DNA from: Pseudomonadota bacterium
Lineage (GTDB): Bacteria > Myxococcota_A > Polyangia > Polyangiales > Polyangiaceae
Length of the DNA: 64,000 bases
Assembly: GCA_023423895.1 (NCBI GenBank)
Contig: JAFAER010000205.1
Location: 1-64,000, forward strand
Direction of reading: 5' to 3'
Under the pieces are notes generated by a model. The model was not told the origin of the DNA. It worked only from the letters and a program-made list of their open reading frames with translations, and did not search any database. A program made the position numbers and the translations under genes. Below are positions 28,127 through 36,222 of this stretch, piece by piece. Every line of letters begins with the position of its first letter. Within the stretch, counting starts at the first letter, position 1.

Positions 28127-29152
28127 ATGTATGATTCCGCTGTGACTTCGCTTGTTTCCCCGAGCGTGCGGCGTCTGGTGGGCTCGGCCGCCCTTGGTTT
28201 GGCCCTCTTTTCAGTCGCTCCGCCGGCGAACGCCACGCCGGAGTCCGACGCGAAGGACCTCTTCGCGCGCGGCCGCGATCTCCGGAATGCGAACGACTGC
28301 GGTAGCGCGGTTCCGCTCTTCCGGAAGGCCTGGCAGATCTATCCGCAAGGCCTCGGCTCGCTGCGCAACCTCGCCGAGTGCGAGGAGCAGCTCGGGCACT
28401 TCGCGTCGTCGCGGCGCGCCTGGCTCGATCTGAAGCGGGCGCTCATCACGGCGCCGAACGATCCGAAGTACGAGGGATGGGACAAGGACGCGGAAGAAGC
28501 GGCCGCGCGGCTGAAGCCGAAGGTCGCGACGTTCGTCGTCGACGTCTACGTGAAGTCGCCCGAAGGTGAAGCCCTCGCGAACGACAAGACGGGCGTCGAG
28601 ATCTTCGTCAACGGCGAGAGCGTCGGGACGACGCTCGTCGGCACGCCGCTCGAGCGCGATCCCGGGCAATACCGCATCCGCGCCCAGATGACCGATGCGC
28701 AGCCGGTCGAGCAGATCGTCAACGTCGCGGCAGGCGACAACCCGCACGTCAGCATGCGCCTGACGGTGGTGCCGAAGCCGAAGCCCGTCGTCATGGAACC
28801 GGGAGGCAGTGGCCGCAAGACGCTCGGATACGTCGTTGCGGGCGTCGGCGCCGCCTCGCTCATCGGGTCCGGGATCACGTTTTTGCTCCGGCAGTCGGCG
28901 CTCTCCGAGCTCGAAGACAACTGCCCGCTGTACGAGGCGGAGCCCTGTCCCGAGCGGCTCCGCAGCACGGTCGATCGGGGGACGCTCATGGGCACGCTCT
29001 CGCCGATCCTGCTCGGCGTCGGTCTCGTGGGCGTCGGCGCGGGTGTCGCGCTCATCGCGACGGCGCCGTCGAAGACCGAGACGGGGGCGACGGCCAAGCA
29101 GCTGACCGTGACCGCCGGTCTCGGTCGCATCGATGCCACCTGGAGGTTCTGA
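28127..29152 (+). CDS. TPR/PEGA-type secreted or membrane protein
   Basis: A 341-residue protein with a signal peptide ending near ANATP. Residues 40-110 form TPR-like helices (DLFARGRDLRN, LRNLAECEEQLG). Residues 140-215 are a beta-sandwich of the PEGA type (VEIFVNGESVGTT, ERDPGQYRIRAQ). Two hydrophobic segments near 225-250 and 290-315 flank a loop with a Cys pair (NCPLYEAEPC). This is a common myxobacterial architecture of unknown function, usually near Ser/Thr kinases or lipoprotein clusters. The Met at 28127 is preferred; a GTG at 28142 is possible. The next gene begins one base after its stop. Confidence 0.78.
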   Translation: MYDSAVTSLVSPSVRRLVGSAALGLALFSVAPPANATPESDAKDLFARGRDLRNANDCGSAVPLFRKAWQIYPQGLGSLRNLAECEEQLGHFASSRRAWLDLKRALITAPNDPKYEGWDKDAEEAAARLKPKVATFVVDVYVKSPEGEALANDKTGVEIFVNGESVGTTLVGTPLERDPGQYRIRAQMTDAQPVEQIVNVAAGDNPHVSMRLTVVPKPKPVVMEPGGSGRKTLGYVVAGVGAASLIGSGITFLLRQSALSELEDNCPLYEAEPCPERLRSTVDRGTLMGTLSPILLGVGLVGVGAGVALIATAPSKTETGATAKQLTVTAGLGRIDATWRF

Positions 29153-29153
29153 C

Positions 29154-29741
29154 GTGCGGCGGCTGACGGTCCTTGTCCTCGGCATCAGCATGGTGGGGAT
29201 CGGGGCGGCGCTCGCCTGTGGGTTTCCGAGCGTCGACTTCGCGGCGGAGGATTCGTTCCTCGACGGGAGCTTCTCCCCGACGGACGGGAGCAGCGGCGGC
29301 GACGGCTCGCTCTCGGACGACGGGGGCAATCCGAACGGCAACTGCAAGGGCGATCCCGAGTGCGACTGCGACGGCGACGGGGACAAGACACCCGCGTGCG
29401 GGGGCCACGACTGCGATGATCACGACGAGCGCGTGAGGTCGACGCAGACCGACTTCATCGACGCACAGTCGAACCGCGCTGGTGACTGGAATTGCGACAA
29501 CAAGGTCGAACGCGAAGCCGACAGCGGTTTGAATTGCGCGCAGCTGATCGACGCCGTCTGGGCCGCCGATGCGAGCACCGATGAGATCGAAGCAGCGTGC
29601 GCCAAGGAGGGATTCCAGGAGGACCCGGGCTGCGGCGAGGTCGGTACCTACGTTCACTGCAAGAAGGTCGACGGCGCCGCGAACAAGCGATGCAACGTCG
29701 ACCTGCTGAAGTCCCAGCAGCGGGCACGAGGTTGCCGTTGA
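29154..29741 (+). CDS. MopE-like Asp/Cys-rich lipoprotein, paralogue 1
   Basis: A 195-residue lipoprotein starting at GTG with a GGAGG site inside the end of the upstream gene. The lipobox is ALACGFP. The mature part has an Asp/Ser/Gly linker, then a Cys/Asp-rich block (DCDGDGDKTPACGGHDCDDHD) resembling the putative metal-binding MopE repeat, where DxDGDG and DCDD likely bind Ca or another cation. It ends with GDWNCD and several Cys. This is the most divergent of three tandem paralogues. The role is unknown; it is probably a surface metal-binding protein. Confidence 0.78.
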   Translation: MRRLTVLVLGISMVGIGAALACGFPSVDFAAEDSFLDGSFSPTDGSSGGDGSLSDDGGNPNGNCKGDPECDCDGDGDKTPACGGHDCDDHDERVRSTQTDFIDAQSNRAGDWNCDNKVEREADSGLNCAQLIDAVWAADASTDEIEAACAKEGFQEDPGCGEVGTYVHCKKVDGAANKRCNVDLLKSQQRARGCR

Positions 29742-29783
29742 GCTCGCGAGCACGACAGAGCACGAGGAAGAGAGGCCGCAGTC

Positions 29784-30425
29784 ATGACACGTGAACATCC
29801 AGCGCGCGTGCGAGCTCGTCGACCGCTCTTCCTCGGCGCGCTTGCGCTGCTCGTGACGACGGGGACGTTCCTCGCGTGCGGCTCCGATGACCCCGTCCCG
29901 GCACCGCCGGGCGTGGATGGAGGCGGCGACGAAGCTTCTTCGCCCGATGAAGATGCCTCCTCGGACGCAGCCCCGATCGACGACGGCGGCGTGACGGACT
30001 TCGACGCGCCGGGCGACAACGCCGATGCCGCGACCCGGCAGGACGCGGCGAAGATCGAGGAAGGTGGCACCTGCCCTGGCCTCAACCCGTGTGATTGCGA
30101 CAACGACGGGTACGAGGCGCAAGGCGAATGCGGAGGCACCGACTGCGACGATCGCGATCCGCTTCGTTACCCGAATCAGGGGTACGTGTCGGAGCCTCTC
30201 GAGCCCGGCTCGGACGGCAACTGGGACTGCAAGGACCCGGTCGAGAAGCAATACGTCGTGAAGCTCAACTGCGCGACGTTGCTCGGGCTGAATTGCAACT
30301 CGAAAGCCGAGGGCTTCAGGGACGACCCGCCGTGTGGCACGGTCGCCGACTACTACCGGTGCAAGCCCGGCTTGCTCGCGTGCGGCGCGGAGAAGATCGG
30401 AACACGCCGCCAGGGGTGCAAGTGA
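29784..30425 (+). CDS. MopE-like Asp/Cys-rich lipoprotein, paralogue 2
   Basis: A 213-residue lipoprotein (lipobox TFLACG). A Ser/Asp/Ala linker is followed by NPCDCDNDGYEAQGECGGTDCDDRDP, written here only to identify the DxDNDG and DCDDRDP core, then NQGYVSEP, GNWDCKDPVEKQYV and a C-terminal TRRQGCK. The 95-residue core is very close to that of paralogue 3, including the ends QKYV-like and RRQGCK. Eight or more Cys suggest disulfides around a metal site. It follows paralogue 1 after 42 bases. Confidence 0.78.
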   Translation: MTREHPARVRARRPLFLGALALLVTTGTFLACGSDDPVPAPPGVDGGGDEASSPDEDASSDAAPIDDGGVTDFDAPGDNADAATRQDAAKIEEGGTCPGLNPCDCDNDGYEAQGECGGTDCDDRDPLRYPNQGYVSEPLEPGSDGNWDCKDPVEKQYVVKLNCATLLGLNCNSKAEGFRDDPPCGTVADYYRCKPGLLACGAEKIGTRRQGCK

Positions 30426-30426
30426 C

Positions 30427-31032
30427 GTGAGCGCACGGACTCGTTCGCGGCGGAGCAGAAGAGGCCTCTTCGTGGGCGCCGTCATCGCCTGCGCGGCGTC
30501 CGCGGCGGCGTTTGCTTGTGGCTTCCCCGACGTCCGGTTCGGCGACGTCCACGATCCGGACGGGACGGCGCCGGAAGGCGGCGCAGAGTTCGACGCGCCG
30601 GCGGATGTCATCGGTGCGAACCTCGATGCGCCCGGAGACGAGGTCGAAGCGGGCGTTCGTCGCGACGGCGAAGCAAAGCTCGACGTGGACGCGGCGTGCC
30701 CGGGGCCGAACCAGTGCGATTGCGACAACGACGGGTTCGAGGCCGAGGGCGACCCGTGCGGCGGTACCGACTGCGACGACCGCGATCCGCTGATCCATCC
30801 GGGACAGGGATACGTCGCGGAGCCGCCCGAGCCGCCGAACGAGGGCAACTGGGACTGCAAGGACCCCGTGGAGAAGCAGTACGTCTACAATCTCACGTGC
30901 GGCGTACTCGGCGGAACGGGTGAGGGCTTCCGCGGGGATCCGGCGTGCGGCGAGGAAGCCGACTACTACCGCTGCACGGGCGTGCTCTTCAGCTCGACGA
31001 AGAACGGCACGCGCCGACAGGGCTGCAAGTAG
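30427..31032 (+). CDS. MopE-like Asp/Cys-rich lipoprotein, paralogue 3
   Basis: A 201-residue lipoprotein starting at GTG, one base after the stop of paralogue 2. A basic N-terminus precedes the lipobox AAFACGFP, the same Cys-Gly-Phe-Pro as paralogue 1. The core QCDCDNDGFE, GGTDCDDRDP, GNWDCKDPVEKQYV, CGEEADYYRC and RRQGCK matches paralogue 2 almost block for block. The N-terminal signal region is thus like paralogue 1 and the core like paralogue 2. It closes the run of genes from 28127 and is followed by a convergent hairpin. Confidence 0.78.
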   Translation: MSARTRSRRSRRGLFVGAVIACAASAAAFACGFPDVRFGDVHDPDGTAPEGGAEFDAPADVIGANLDAPGDEVEAGVRRDGEAKLDVDAACPGPNQCDCDNDGFEAEGDPCGGTDCDDRDPLIHPGQGYVAEPPEPPNEGNWDCKDPVEKQYVYNLTCGVLGGTGEGFRGDPACGEEADYYRCTGVLFSSTKNGTRRQGCK

Positions 31033-31044
31033 TCGTCCCGGCCG

Positions 31045-31074
31045 GATCGGCGGCGAGGTCGCTCACCGCCGATC
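31045..31074. terminator. Convergent terminator hairpin
   Basis: GATCGGCGG (31045-31053) pairs with CCGCCGATC (31066-31074) across a 12-base loop between the convergent stops at 31032 and 31096. No clear T-tract. Confidence 0.55.
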
Positions 31075-31095
31075 GTGACCAGCGCGCAGTGGCGA

Positions 31096-32490
31096 TCAGA
31101 ACGCGAAGACCCAGCCGGTCGCGCGGTACGTCCCGTTGACCGCGAGCGCGGGGAATCCGAACGTGAGCGACGTGCCCGCGGGCGCGAGCGTGCCCTGCTG
31201 GGTGCGGAACGCCTTGTACGTCGGGATGACGTCGGCCTCGATGAACCCGACCTCCGGGGGGTACCAGCCCTGGCCCGCGTCCGCGTCCGGGAGGAACTCG
31301 TTCGCGTCTGCGGGCAGCGCCGGGGCGCTCACGGTCGTCGAGCCCGGCGGAACAACGATCGTCCAGACATACTGCTCCTCGTTCCGTCCCCAGAACTGGA
31401 GCCGAACGAGGCCGCCGTCGGCACTCGCGGTCGACGCAGAAGACTCCCACGAGATCACCGGACGTTTCCCGTTGGTACCGTCCGCGATGTCGGCGTTGGC
31501 AATGGCCGGCAGGACGTCCGCCGCGTCGAATTCGATCGTCGTCGTCGGCGCGACGCGCTTCGCGATCACCTGCTCCCCACCTGCGGGGGTCGTCAGGCGA
31601 AGGCTCGCCTGCAGCGCATCCGCGAAGCCGGTCGCCGCCTGGAACGTCGCCGAGCCATTCTCGAGAGGGCGGCGGAAGCCGATCTCGTAGCCGTGGCCAT
31701 CGGCGATCTCGAGCAGCTCGACCTGGGCGACACGATTCGGCGTGTTCGTGGCCGTGAGCGTCACGGCGCTCGGAGACGCCCATGCCCCGGTGGTCACCGG
31801 CGTCGCCACCCCGGATGCCGGGACGGCGATGCCCTTCTTGAAGGAGTGACCGAGGAGCTGGTTCTCGGTGTCGTAGGCGTACGCGAGCATCGAGGTCGTA
31901 CTCTGGCGTGCGCAGAACGGATAGAGCTGGATCGAGCCGCTCGTGCCCCCTCCGCCCTCTCCGGAACACCCGCTCGCATAGCCGTACCAGTACTGTGTGC
32001 CGTCGGGTAGGGCAGGCACCGAGACGTCGAATCGCCCGAGCTCGCCATCCTCCATGTCTTGCGCGCGGACGGCGAGGTCGTCGCCGGCCTCGATGGCCGT
32101 CCACGTCACGAGCTGGCGACCTCGGTCGCTCGTGAGCAGCGCGGTCGCCATCGCAGGCAGCGCGGCGGTGGTGCTCTTGGCCTTTCCGCTCGCGTCGGTG
32201 ACCTTCTCCTCGATGACGGCGCCGCTCGCATCGTGGAAGACGACGCGCGTGCCGGCCTTTGCGCCCGAACGATCGGTTACCGTCACCGTGACGGAAGGCG
32301 GACCGGGCGGGGCGTCGGGCGAGCTGTCCGGCGTGCCGCCATCGAACGGCTGCTGGCCTCCGTCGAACGAGGGCACGCTGCCGTCGAGCTCGAACGAGGG
32401 ACCTCCGACTCCGTCCGGGTCGCTTTCACACGCGAAGACGGCACCCGCAAGAAGAGTGCACGAACCAAGGGCAAGGGCAGCTCGGCGCAT
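31096..32490 (-). CDS. Lipoprotein of unknown function, beta-rich
   Basis: A 464-residue lipoprotein. The start at 32490 gives a signal peptide with lipobox AVFACES; the open frame upstream has no signal. A Gly/Asp/Pro linker (about 30-60) is followed by a carboxypeptidase-regulatory-like or Ig-like beta domain (VTVTVTDRSGAKAGTRVVFHD, DASGKAKSTT). The rest is predicted beta-strand with few Cys and no catalytic motif. It is transcribed convergently with the MopE-like cluster and is probably surface-exposed. Confidence 0.72.
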   Translation of the reverse strand: MRRAALALGSCTLLAGAVFACESDPDGVGGPSFELDGSVPSFDGGQQPFDGGTPDSSPDAPPGPPSVTVTVTDRSGAKAGTRVVFHDASGAVIEEKVTDASGKAKSTTAALPAMATALLTSDRGRQLVTWTAIEAGDDLAVRAQDMEDGELGRFDVSVPALPDGTQYWYGYASGCSGEGGGGTSGSIQLYPFCARQSTTSMLAYAYDTENQLLGHSFKKGIAVPASGVATPVTTGAWASPSAVTLTATNTPNRVAQVELLEIADGHGYEIGFRRPLENGSATFQAATGFADALQASLRLTTPAGGEQVIAKRVAPTTTIEFDAADVLPAIANADIADGTNGKRPVISWESSASTASADGGLVRLQFWGRNEEQYVWTIVVPPGSTTVSAPALPADANEFLPDADAGQGWYPPEVGFIEADVIPTYKAFRTQQGTLAPAGTSLTFGFPALAVNGTYRATGWVFAF

Positions 32491-32609
32491 TGCCGGGAAC
32501 AATGCCGCGCCTCCGCCCTCTCGACAAGTCACACGAACGGAGACCGACGCGTTCCGCTGCCACGGGTCGGGCGCGGTCGGCACGCTCGGCACGCCCGGCA
32601 CGCACGCCG

Positions 32610-32634
32610 GCGCCCGCGCACATTCTGCGGGCGC
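32610..32634 (-). terminator. GC-rich hairpin downstream of the spermidine-synthase-like gene
   Basis: GCGCCCGC (32610-32617) pairs with GCGGGCGC (32627-32634) over a 9-base loop. It lies 50 bases beyond the stop of the minus-strand gene that ends at 32686. Confidence 0.4.
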
Positions 32635-32685
32635 GGGCGCGAGCGCGTGGCGCCTTTCAGGATGCTCCTCCCTTTGCCCCGCCGT

Positions 32686-34263
32686 TCAGGGCGGCTGCTG
32701 GAACCGGAGCACCTTGCGCCACTCGGGCGCCATGTTGTCGTCCGTGATGACCACCGCGCCGACGGCGTTCGCGCGTTCGAGGACGCTCTCTCGCTTCTCG
32801 AGGCCCTCGTCGTTGGGGGGCTGGTCCGCCGTGTCGGCGTAGGCGACGAGCTCGTCGAGGAACCGCTGGTCCTCTTCGTCGTTGAGCGTGATCGCGGGCT
32901 CGCCGTCGATCTTCATCGTGGTCAGCGTCGTGCGCCAGCGCTCCTTGTCGAACGAGAACGGCGCGTCGCTGACGGCGATGCAGTTCCACACGCGAAGCGC
33001 GTGCGGGAAGACGGTCGCCGCCGTCTTCTTCACGTCGTCCGAAGACGTGGTGTTGAAGTAGAGGATCCCGCCGGGTGCGAGGCGGCTCCGTACGAGCTCG
33101 AGGAACTCGACCGACAGCAAGTTCGTGCTGTGGCCGCGCCAGTTCCACGTCGTGTTCATCACCATCGCGTCGAACCTCTGGTCCGGATGGCGGTTCAGCC
33201 AGCGGCGGCCGTCGTCGATGACGATGTCGACCTTCGGGTTCGACAGGAGGCTCCTCACCTCCGGGTACTTTCCGATGAGCGCGAGGTAGCCGGGATTGAT
33301 CTCGACGACGGTGAGCTTCTCGACGCCCGGCAGGTTCGCGACGACCTGCGCCCAGGCGCCGGTCGCGAGGCCGATCATCAGCACGTTCTTCGGCGCGGGA
33401 TGCATCGCGCCCATCCCATACGCGCGAAGGATGCCGTTCCGGTCGTGGCGGATCGAGGTGCTCACCTTGCCGTCGTACGCCCCGCCTCCGTAGACGACAC
33501 CTTCCTGCGTGACCGTGATGACGCCGCTCTTCGTCTCGACGATGTCGAGGAAGCGCGTGCTCTGCTCGTCGAACTTCCACTTGTAGAGCAGACGCTCCCA
33601 GATGCGGTCGTAGACCGAGGGTGTGCCTTTCACGAGCAGTAGCGCCACCACGACGAGGCCCGCGAGGCTCCCGAGCCGCCCGACGTGCTTCATGTCCGAA
33701 AGGAGCACGAGCGCTGCGACGAGCGCCATGCCGATACATGCGAGGACGGCGCCGATCGTCTGGATGGACCAGATGTCGAAGAAGACGAAGCCGGTGATCA
33801 AGCTGCCGGCCGCGGACCCGACGATGTTCGCGAGGTAGATGTAGCTGAGGTTCGCGCCGGCCTTGTCGTCCGGCTTGATGCCGAAGTGCGCGACGAGGGG
33901 CAGGATCGCGCCGAGGAGCGCGGCGGCGACGGCGACGGCGATGAGGGCCGGGGGCCAGTCGTACTTCTTTGCGCTCCATCCGAAGGCGGGCACCACGAGC
34001 CAGGCCAGGAGGTTGGCGACGAACGTGAACGCCGCGAGTGCACGGAGCTGCCCCGTGTCACCGGCCTGCGTCTTGTCCTTGCAGAAGGCACCTGCGATGC
34101 GTGACCCGATCGCGAGCCCGAAGAGGTAGGCCGCAAGGAGCAGCCCGAATGCTCCAGGCAAGCCCCAGCTGGCGAACGAGATCACCCGGTACCAGAGGAT
34201 CTCGTACGAGAGCGCGATGAAGCCCGCGGCGGCGGCGACGACGAGAGCGACGGCGAATCCCAT
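32686..34263 (-). CDS. Spermidine-synthase-like protein with membrane N-terminus
   Basis: A 525-residue protein. The N-terminal ~210 residues hold six to seven hydrophobic segments, beginning with AGFIALSYEILWYRV, the signature of the membrane module found on many bacterial spermidine-synthase-like proteins. Residues about 240-460 form a Rossmann aminopropyl/methyltransferase-type domain: VLMIGLATGAWAQVV for the nucleotide loop, VVEINPGYL for the acidic residue, and VDIVIDDGRRWLN. The acceptor-site aspartates of true polyamine synthases are not obvious, so it may act on another substrate. It is coupled by a TGATG overlap to a second, membrane-only half encoded just upstream. Confidence 0.82.
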   Translation of the reverse strand: MGFAVALVVAAAAGFIALSYEILWYRVISFASWGLPGAFGLLLAAYLFGLAIGSRIAGAFCKDKTQAGDTGQLRALAAFTFVANLLAWLVVPAFGWSAKKYDWPPALIAVAVAAALLGAILPLVAHFGIKPDDKAGANLSYIYLANIVGSAAGSLITGFVFFDIWSIQTIGAVLACIGMALVAALVLLSDMKHVGRLGSLAGLVVVALLLVKGTPSVYDRIWERLLYKWKFDEQSTRFLDIVETKSGVITVTQEGVVYGGGAYDGKVSTSIRHDRNGILRAYGMGAMHPAPKNVLMIGLATGAWAQVVANLPGVEKLTVVEINPGYLALIGKYPEVRSLLSNPKVDIVIDDGRRWLNRHPDQRFDAMVMNTTWNWRGHSTNLLSVEFLELVRSRLAPGGILYFNTTSSDDVKKTAATVFPHALRVWNCIAVSDAPFSFDKERWRTTLTTMKIDGEPAITLNDEEDQRFLDELVAYADTADQPPNDEGLEKRESVLERANAVGAVVITDDNMAPEWRKVLRFQQPP

Positions 34264-34967
34264 CAGACCGATCCCATCTCGCGCTCGGCAGCCTGCGCTG
34301 CGGCCGCCTCATCGTGCGCCGATTCGCCGTCGGGGTTCATCGCGCGCGCGAGCGTCTCCGCGACCTCCTTCGGGCGCATCGCGCGACGGTGGGCGACGTA
34401 GGCGAGGAGACTCACCGTGATGTTGAGGAGCGCCGCGAGCCGGACCGAGCCCGACTGTCCGGTCCTGCCGAGGATGAAGAGCACCGACGCTGCGGAGGCG
34501 AAGGCCGATCCGAGCGTGTTCACGAAGTAGAGCGTGCCGACGCTCTTGCCGACGTTCTTGTTCTCGCGGACGAGATGCGCGACGAGGAGCGGCAGCGTGC
34601 TGCCCATGAGCACGGTCGGCACGAGGACGAGGAGGAACGTGACGATGAACGTCGGCACGGCGCTCATCCCGAGCGTGACGTTGCCGACGGCATGAAACAC
34701 GGAGAGCGAGGCCATTCCGAAGAGACCGATGCCGAGCTCGACGAGCGAGAAGTAGAGAAGGACGGGGCGCTTCGCGTCCTTCGAGACGATGCCGCCGACG
34801 AGACTGCCGACGCCGAGGCCGAGCATGAAGGCGGTCACCACCATGGTGACGCTCTCGATGTTGATGCCGTAGATCGCGTAGAGAGCGCGCTGCCAGACGA
34901 TCTGGTAGAGGAGCGCCGCGAAGCCGGACAGGAGGAAGATGGCGTAAATCCAGAGGCGCCCGGGCAT
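34263..34967 (-). CDS. Membrane half-protein of the spermidine-synthase-like system
   Basis: A 234-residue integral membrane protein with six to seven hydrophobic segments. It starts with SGFAALLYQIVWQRAL, homologous to the first helix of its downstream neighbour, followed by a small-residue motif (MLGLGVGSLVGG) and VPTVLMGSTLPLLVAH. It lacks the catalytic domain, and its C-terminal 40 residues are polar. The TGATG overlap with the catalytic gene suggests a two-subunit membrane complex. In some bacteria both membrane halves and the enzyme are one chain, so this looks like a split version. The Met at 34967 is chosen; 27 codons of upstream frame lack hydrophobic character. Confidence 0.8.
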   Translation of the reverse strand: MPGRLWIYAIFLLSGFAALLYQIVWQRALYAIYGINIESVTMVVTAFMLGLGVGSLVGGIVSKDAKRPVLLYFSLVELGIGLFGMASLSVFHAVGNVTLGMSAVPTFIVTFLLVLVPTVLMGSTLPLLVAHLVRENKNVGKSVGTLYFVNTLGSAFASAASVLFILGRTGQSGSVRLAALLNITVSLLAYVAHRRAMRPKEVAETLARAMNPDGESAHDEAAAAQAAEREMGSV

Positions 34968-35080
34968 GACCCCGCACGCTACTACAAGTCCGCGACCGCA
35001 GGCTCGGCGGCGGCTCTCTCCCCCGCAGCGCAGCGTGCCGCGCCGCAACGCAGTCCGTCACACAGGCAGGTGTGAGACGT

Positions 35081-36112
35081 TCAGGGCCGTTCGACGTCGG
35101 CGAGCGCGCGTCCGAGCTCTCCGAGGAAGTACTCGCAGTCGGTCACGATGCCCACGGCTTGATGTGTCCCGCGATCGACGAGCTTGATCACGCTGTCGGC
35201 GCTCGTGTCGACGGTGAAGGTGAAGACGCTGGCCGGCAGCATGTTGCCGGTAGCGACCCCGTGGAGCGTCGTCGCGACGACGATCGCCACGCCTACGTCC
35301 TGCACGTGCGCGCGCATCGCGTCGGCCGCCGCCACCGCGTCGGTGATGACGTCCGGGAGCGGCCCGTCGTCGCGGATCGATCCGCACAGGACGAAGGGGA
35401 TCGGCTTCGTCACGCAGGCGTGCATGATGCCCGTCGTGACCAGGCCCTCGCGCACGGCCGCCGCGATCGAGCCCGCTCGGCGTACGCGGTTGATGGCGCG
35501 GAGGTGATGCTGGTGACCGTGCGGGACGCTCTCGCCGTGCTCGAGCTGGATACCGAGCGACGTGCCGAACATCGAGGCCTCGATGTCGTGTGCCGCGAGC
35601 GCATTGCCAGCGAACAGCACGTCGATCCAGCCCTGGTGGATGAGGCTGGCGAGCAGCGGAGCGCTCCCGCTGTGGACGATCGCGGGGCCTCCGACGAGCA
35701 GCACCTTCTTCCCGGCGGCGTGGGCGCCCTTCATCGCGAGCGCGACGTCTCGAATGAGGCGCGCCTTCGGCCGCTCCGTGGAGACGCCGGACGACATGAA
35801 GCGGAACGCGTCGGCCTCGGCAGCGCCGCGAGGCGGCATCCGGACGCGGATGCCCTGATCCCCGACGACCAGGAGATCGCCCGTCTTCACCCGGTGCATC
35901 GGGCAGGCCTCCGCGCGGGCTCGCCCGCTTGCGTCGCGAACGACGCGGACGCCGACGTCCATCTCGGGGCGTGCGACCTCGAGCCAGGTTCCGTCGACGC
36001 GCACGTCCGTGGAGAAGTTCGTCGTCGAGTAGAAGCCTTCGGGAAAGACGCCGTCGAGATCGGCCGCGACCAGGGTCGCGTCATCGAGGTCTTCTGACTT
36101 GACGTCGCTCAT
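35081..36112 (-). CDS. TIGR00300 family protein (LOR/SDH C-terminal domain, archaeal-type ornithine cyclodeaminase-like)
   Basis: A 343-residue protein. The stretch KVLLVGGPAIVHSGSAPLLA followed by DVLFAGNALAAHDIEASMFG, then GHQHHLRAINRVRRAGSI, is characteristic of TIGR00300. That family includes archaeal ornithine cyclodeaminase and the C-terminal part of the AgrE/ArgZ enzymes of arginine catabolism. The fold binds NAD(P) and would convert ornithine to proline and ammonia. It is somewhat shorter than typical members (about 400 residues), lacking part of the N-terminal domain. It stands alone, with no adjacent arginine-catabolism gene. Activity on ornithine is inferred from family membership only. 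Confidence 0.78.
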   Translation of the reverse strand: MSDVKSEDLDDATLVAADLDGVFPEGFYSTTNFSTDVRVDGTWLEVARPEMDVGVRVVRDASGRARAEACPMHRVKTGDLLVVGDQGIRVRMPPRGAAEADAFRFMSSGVSTERPKARLIRDVALAMKGAHAAGKKVLLVGGPAIVHSGSAPLLASLIHQGWIDVLFAGNALAAHDIEASMFGTSLGIQLEHGESVPHGHQHHLRAINRVRRAGSIAAAVREGLVTTGIMHACVTKPIPFVLCGSIRDDGPLPDVITDAVAAADAMRAHVQDVGVAIVVATTLHGVATGNMLPASVFTFTVDTSADSVIKLVDRGTHQAVGIVTDCEYFLGELGRALADVERP

Positions 36113-36222
36113 CGGGCGGCGATGCTACCCCAGCGTCATCGGGAATTGGCCCGCCGCGGCTTCGGTCGGACGCGGCCGGGGCCGGCGCGGGTCTTCCGCC
36201 AGGGAAGGAGAGGGAACGTCGC

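Noticed and set aside
28211..30860. Long minus-strand open frames opposite the TPR/PEGA and MopE-like genes
   Set aside because: The plus-strand genes have signal peptides, ribosome sites and paralogue support; the antisense frames have none.
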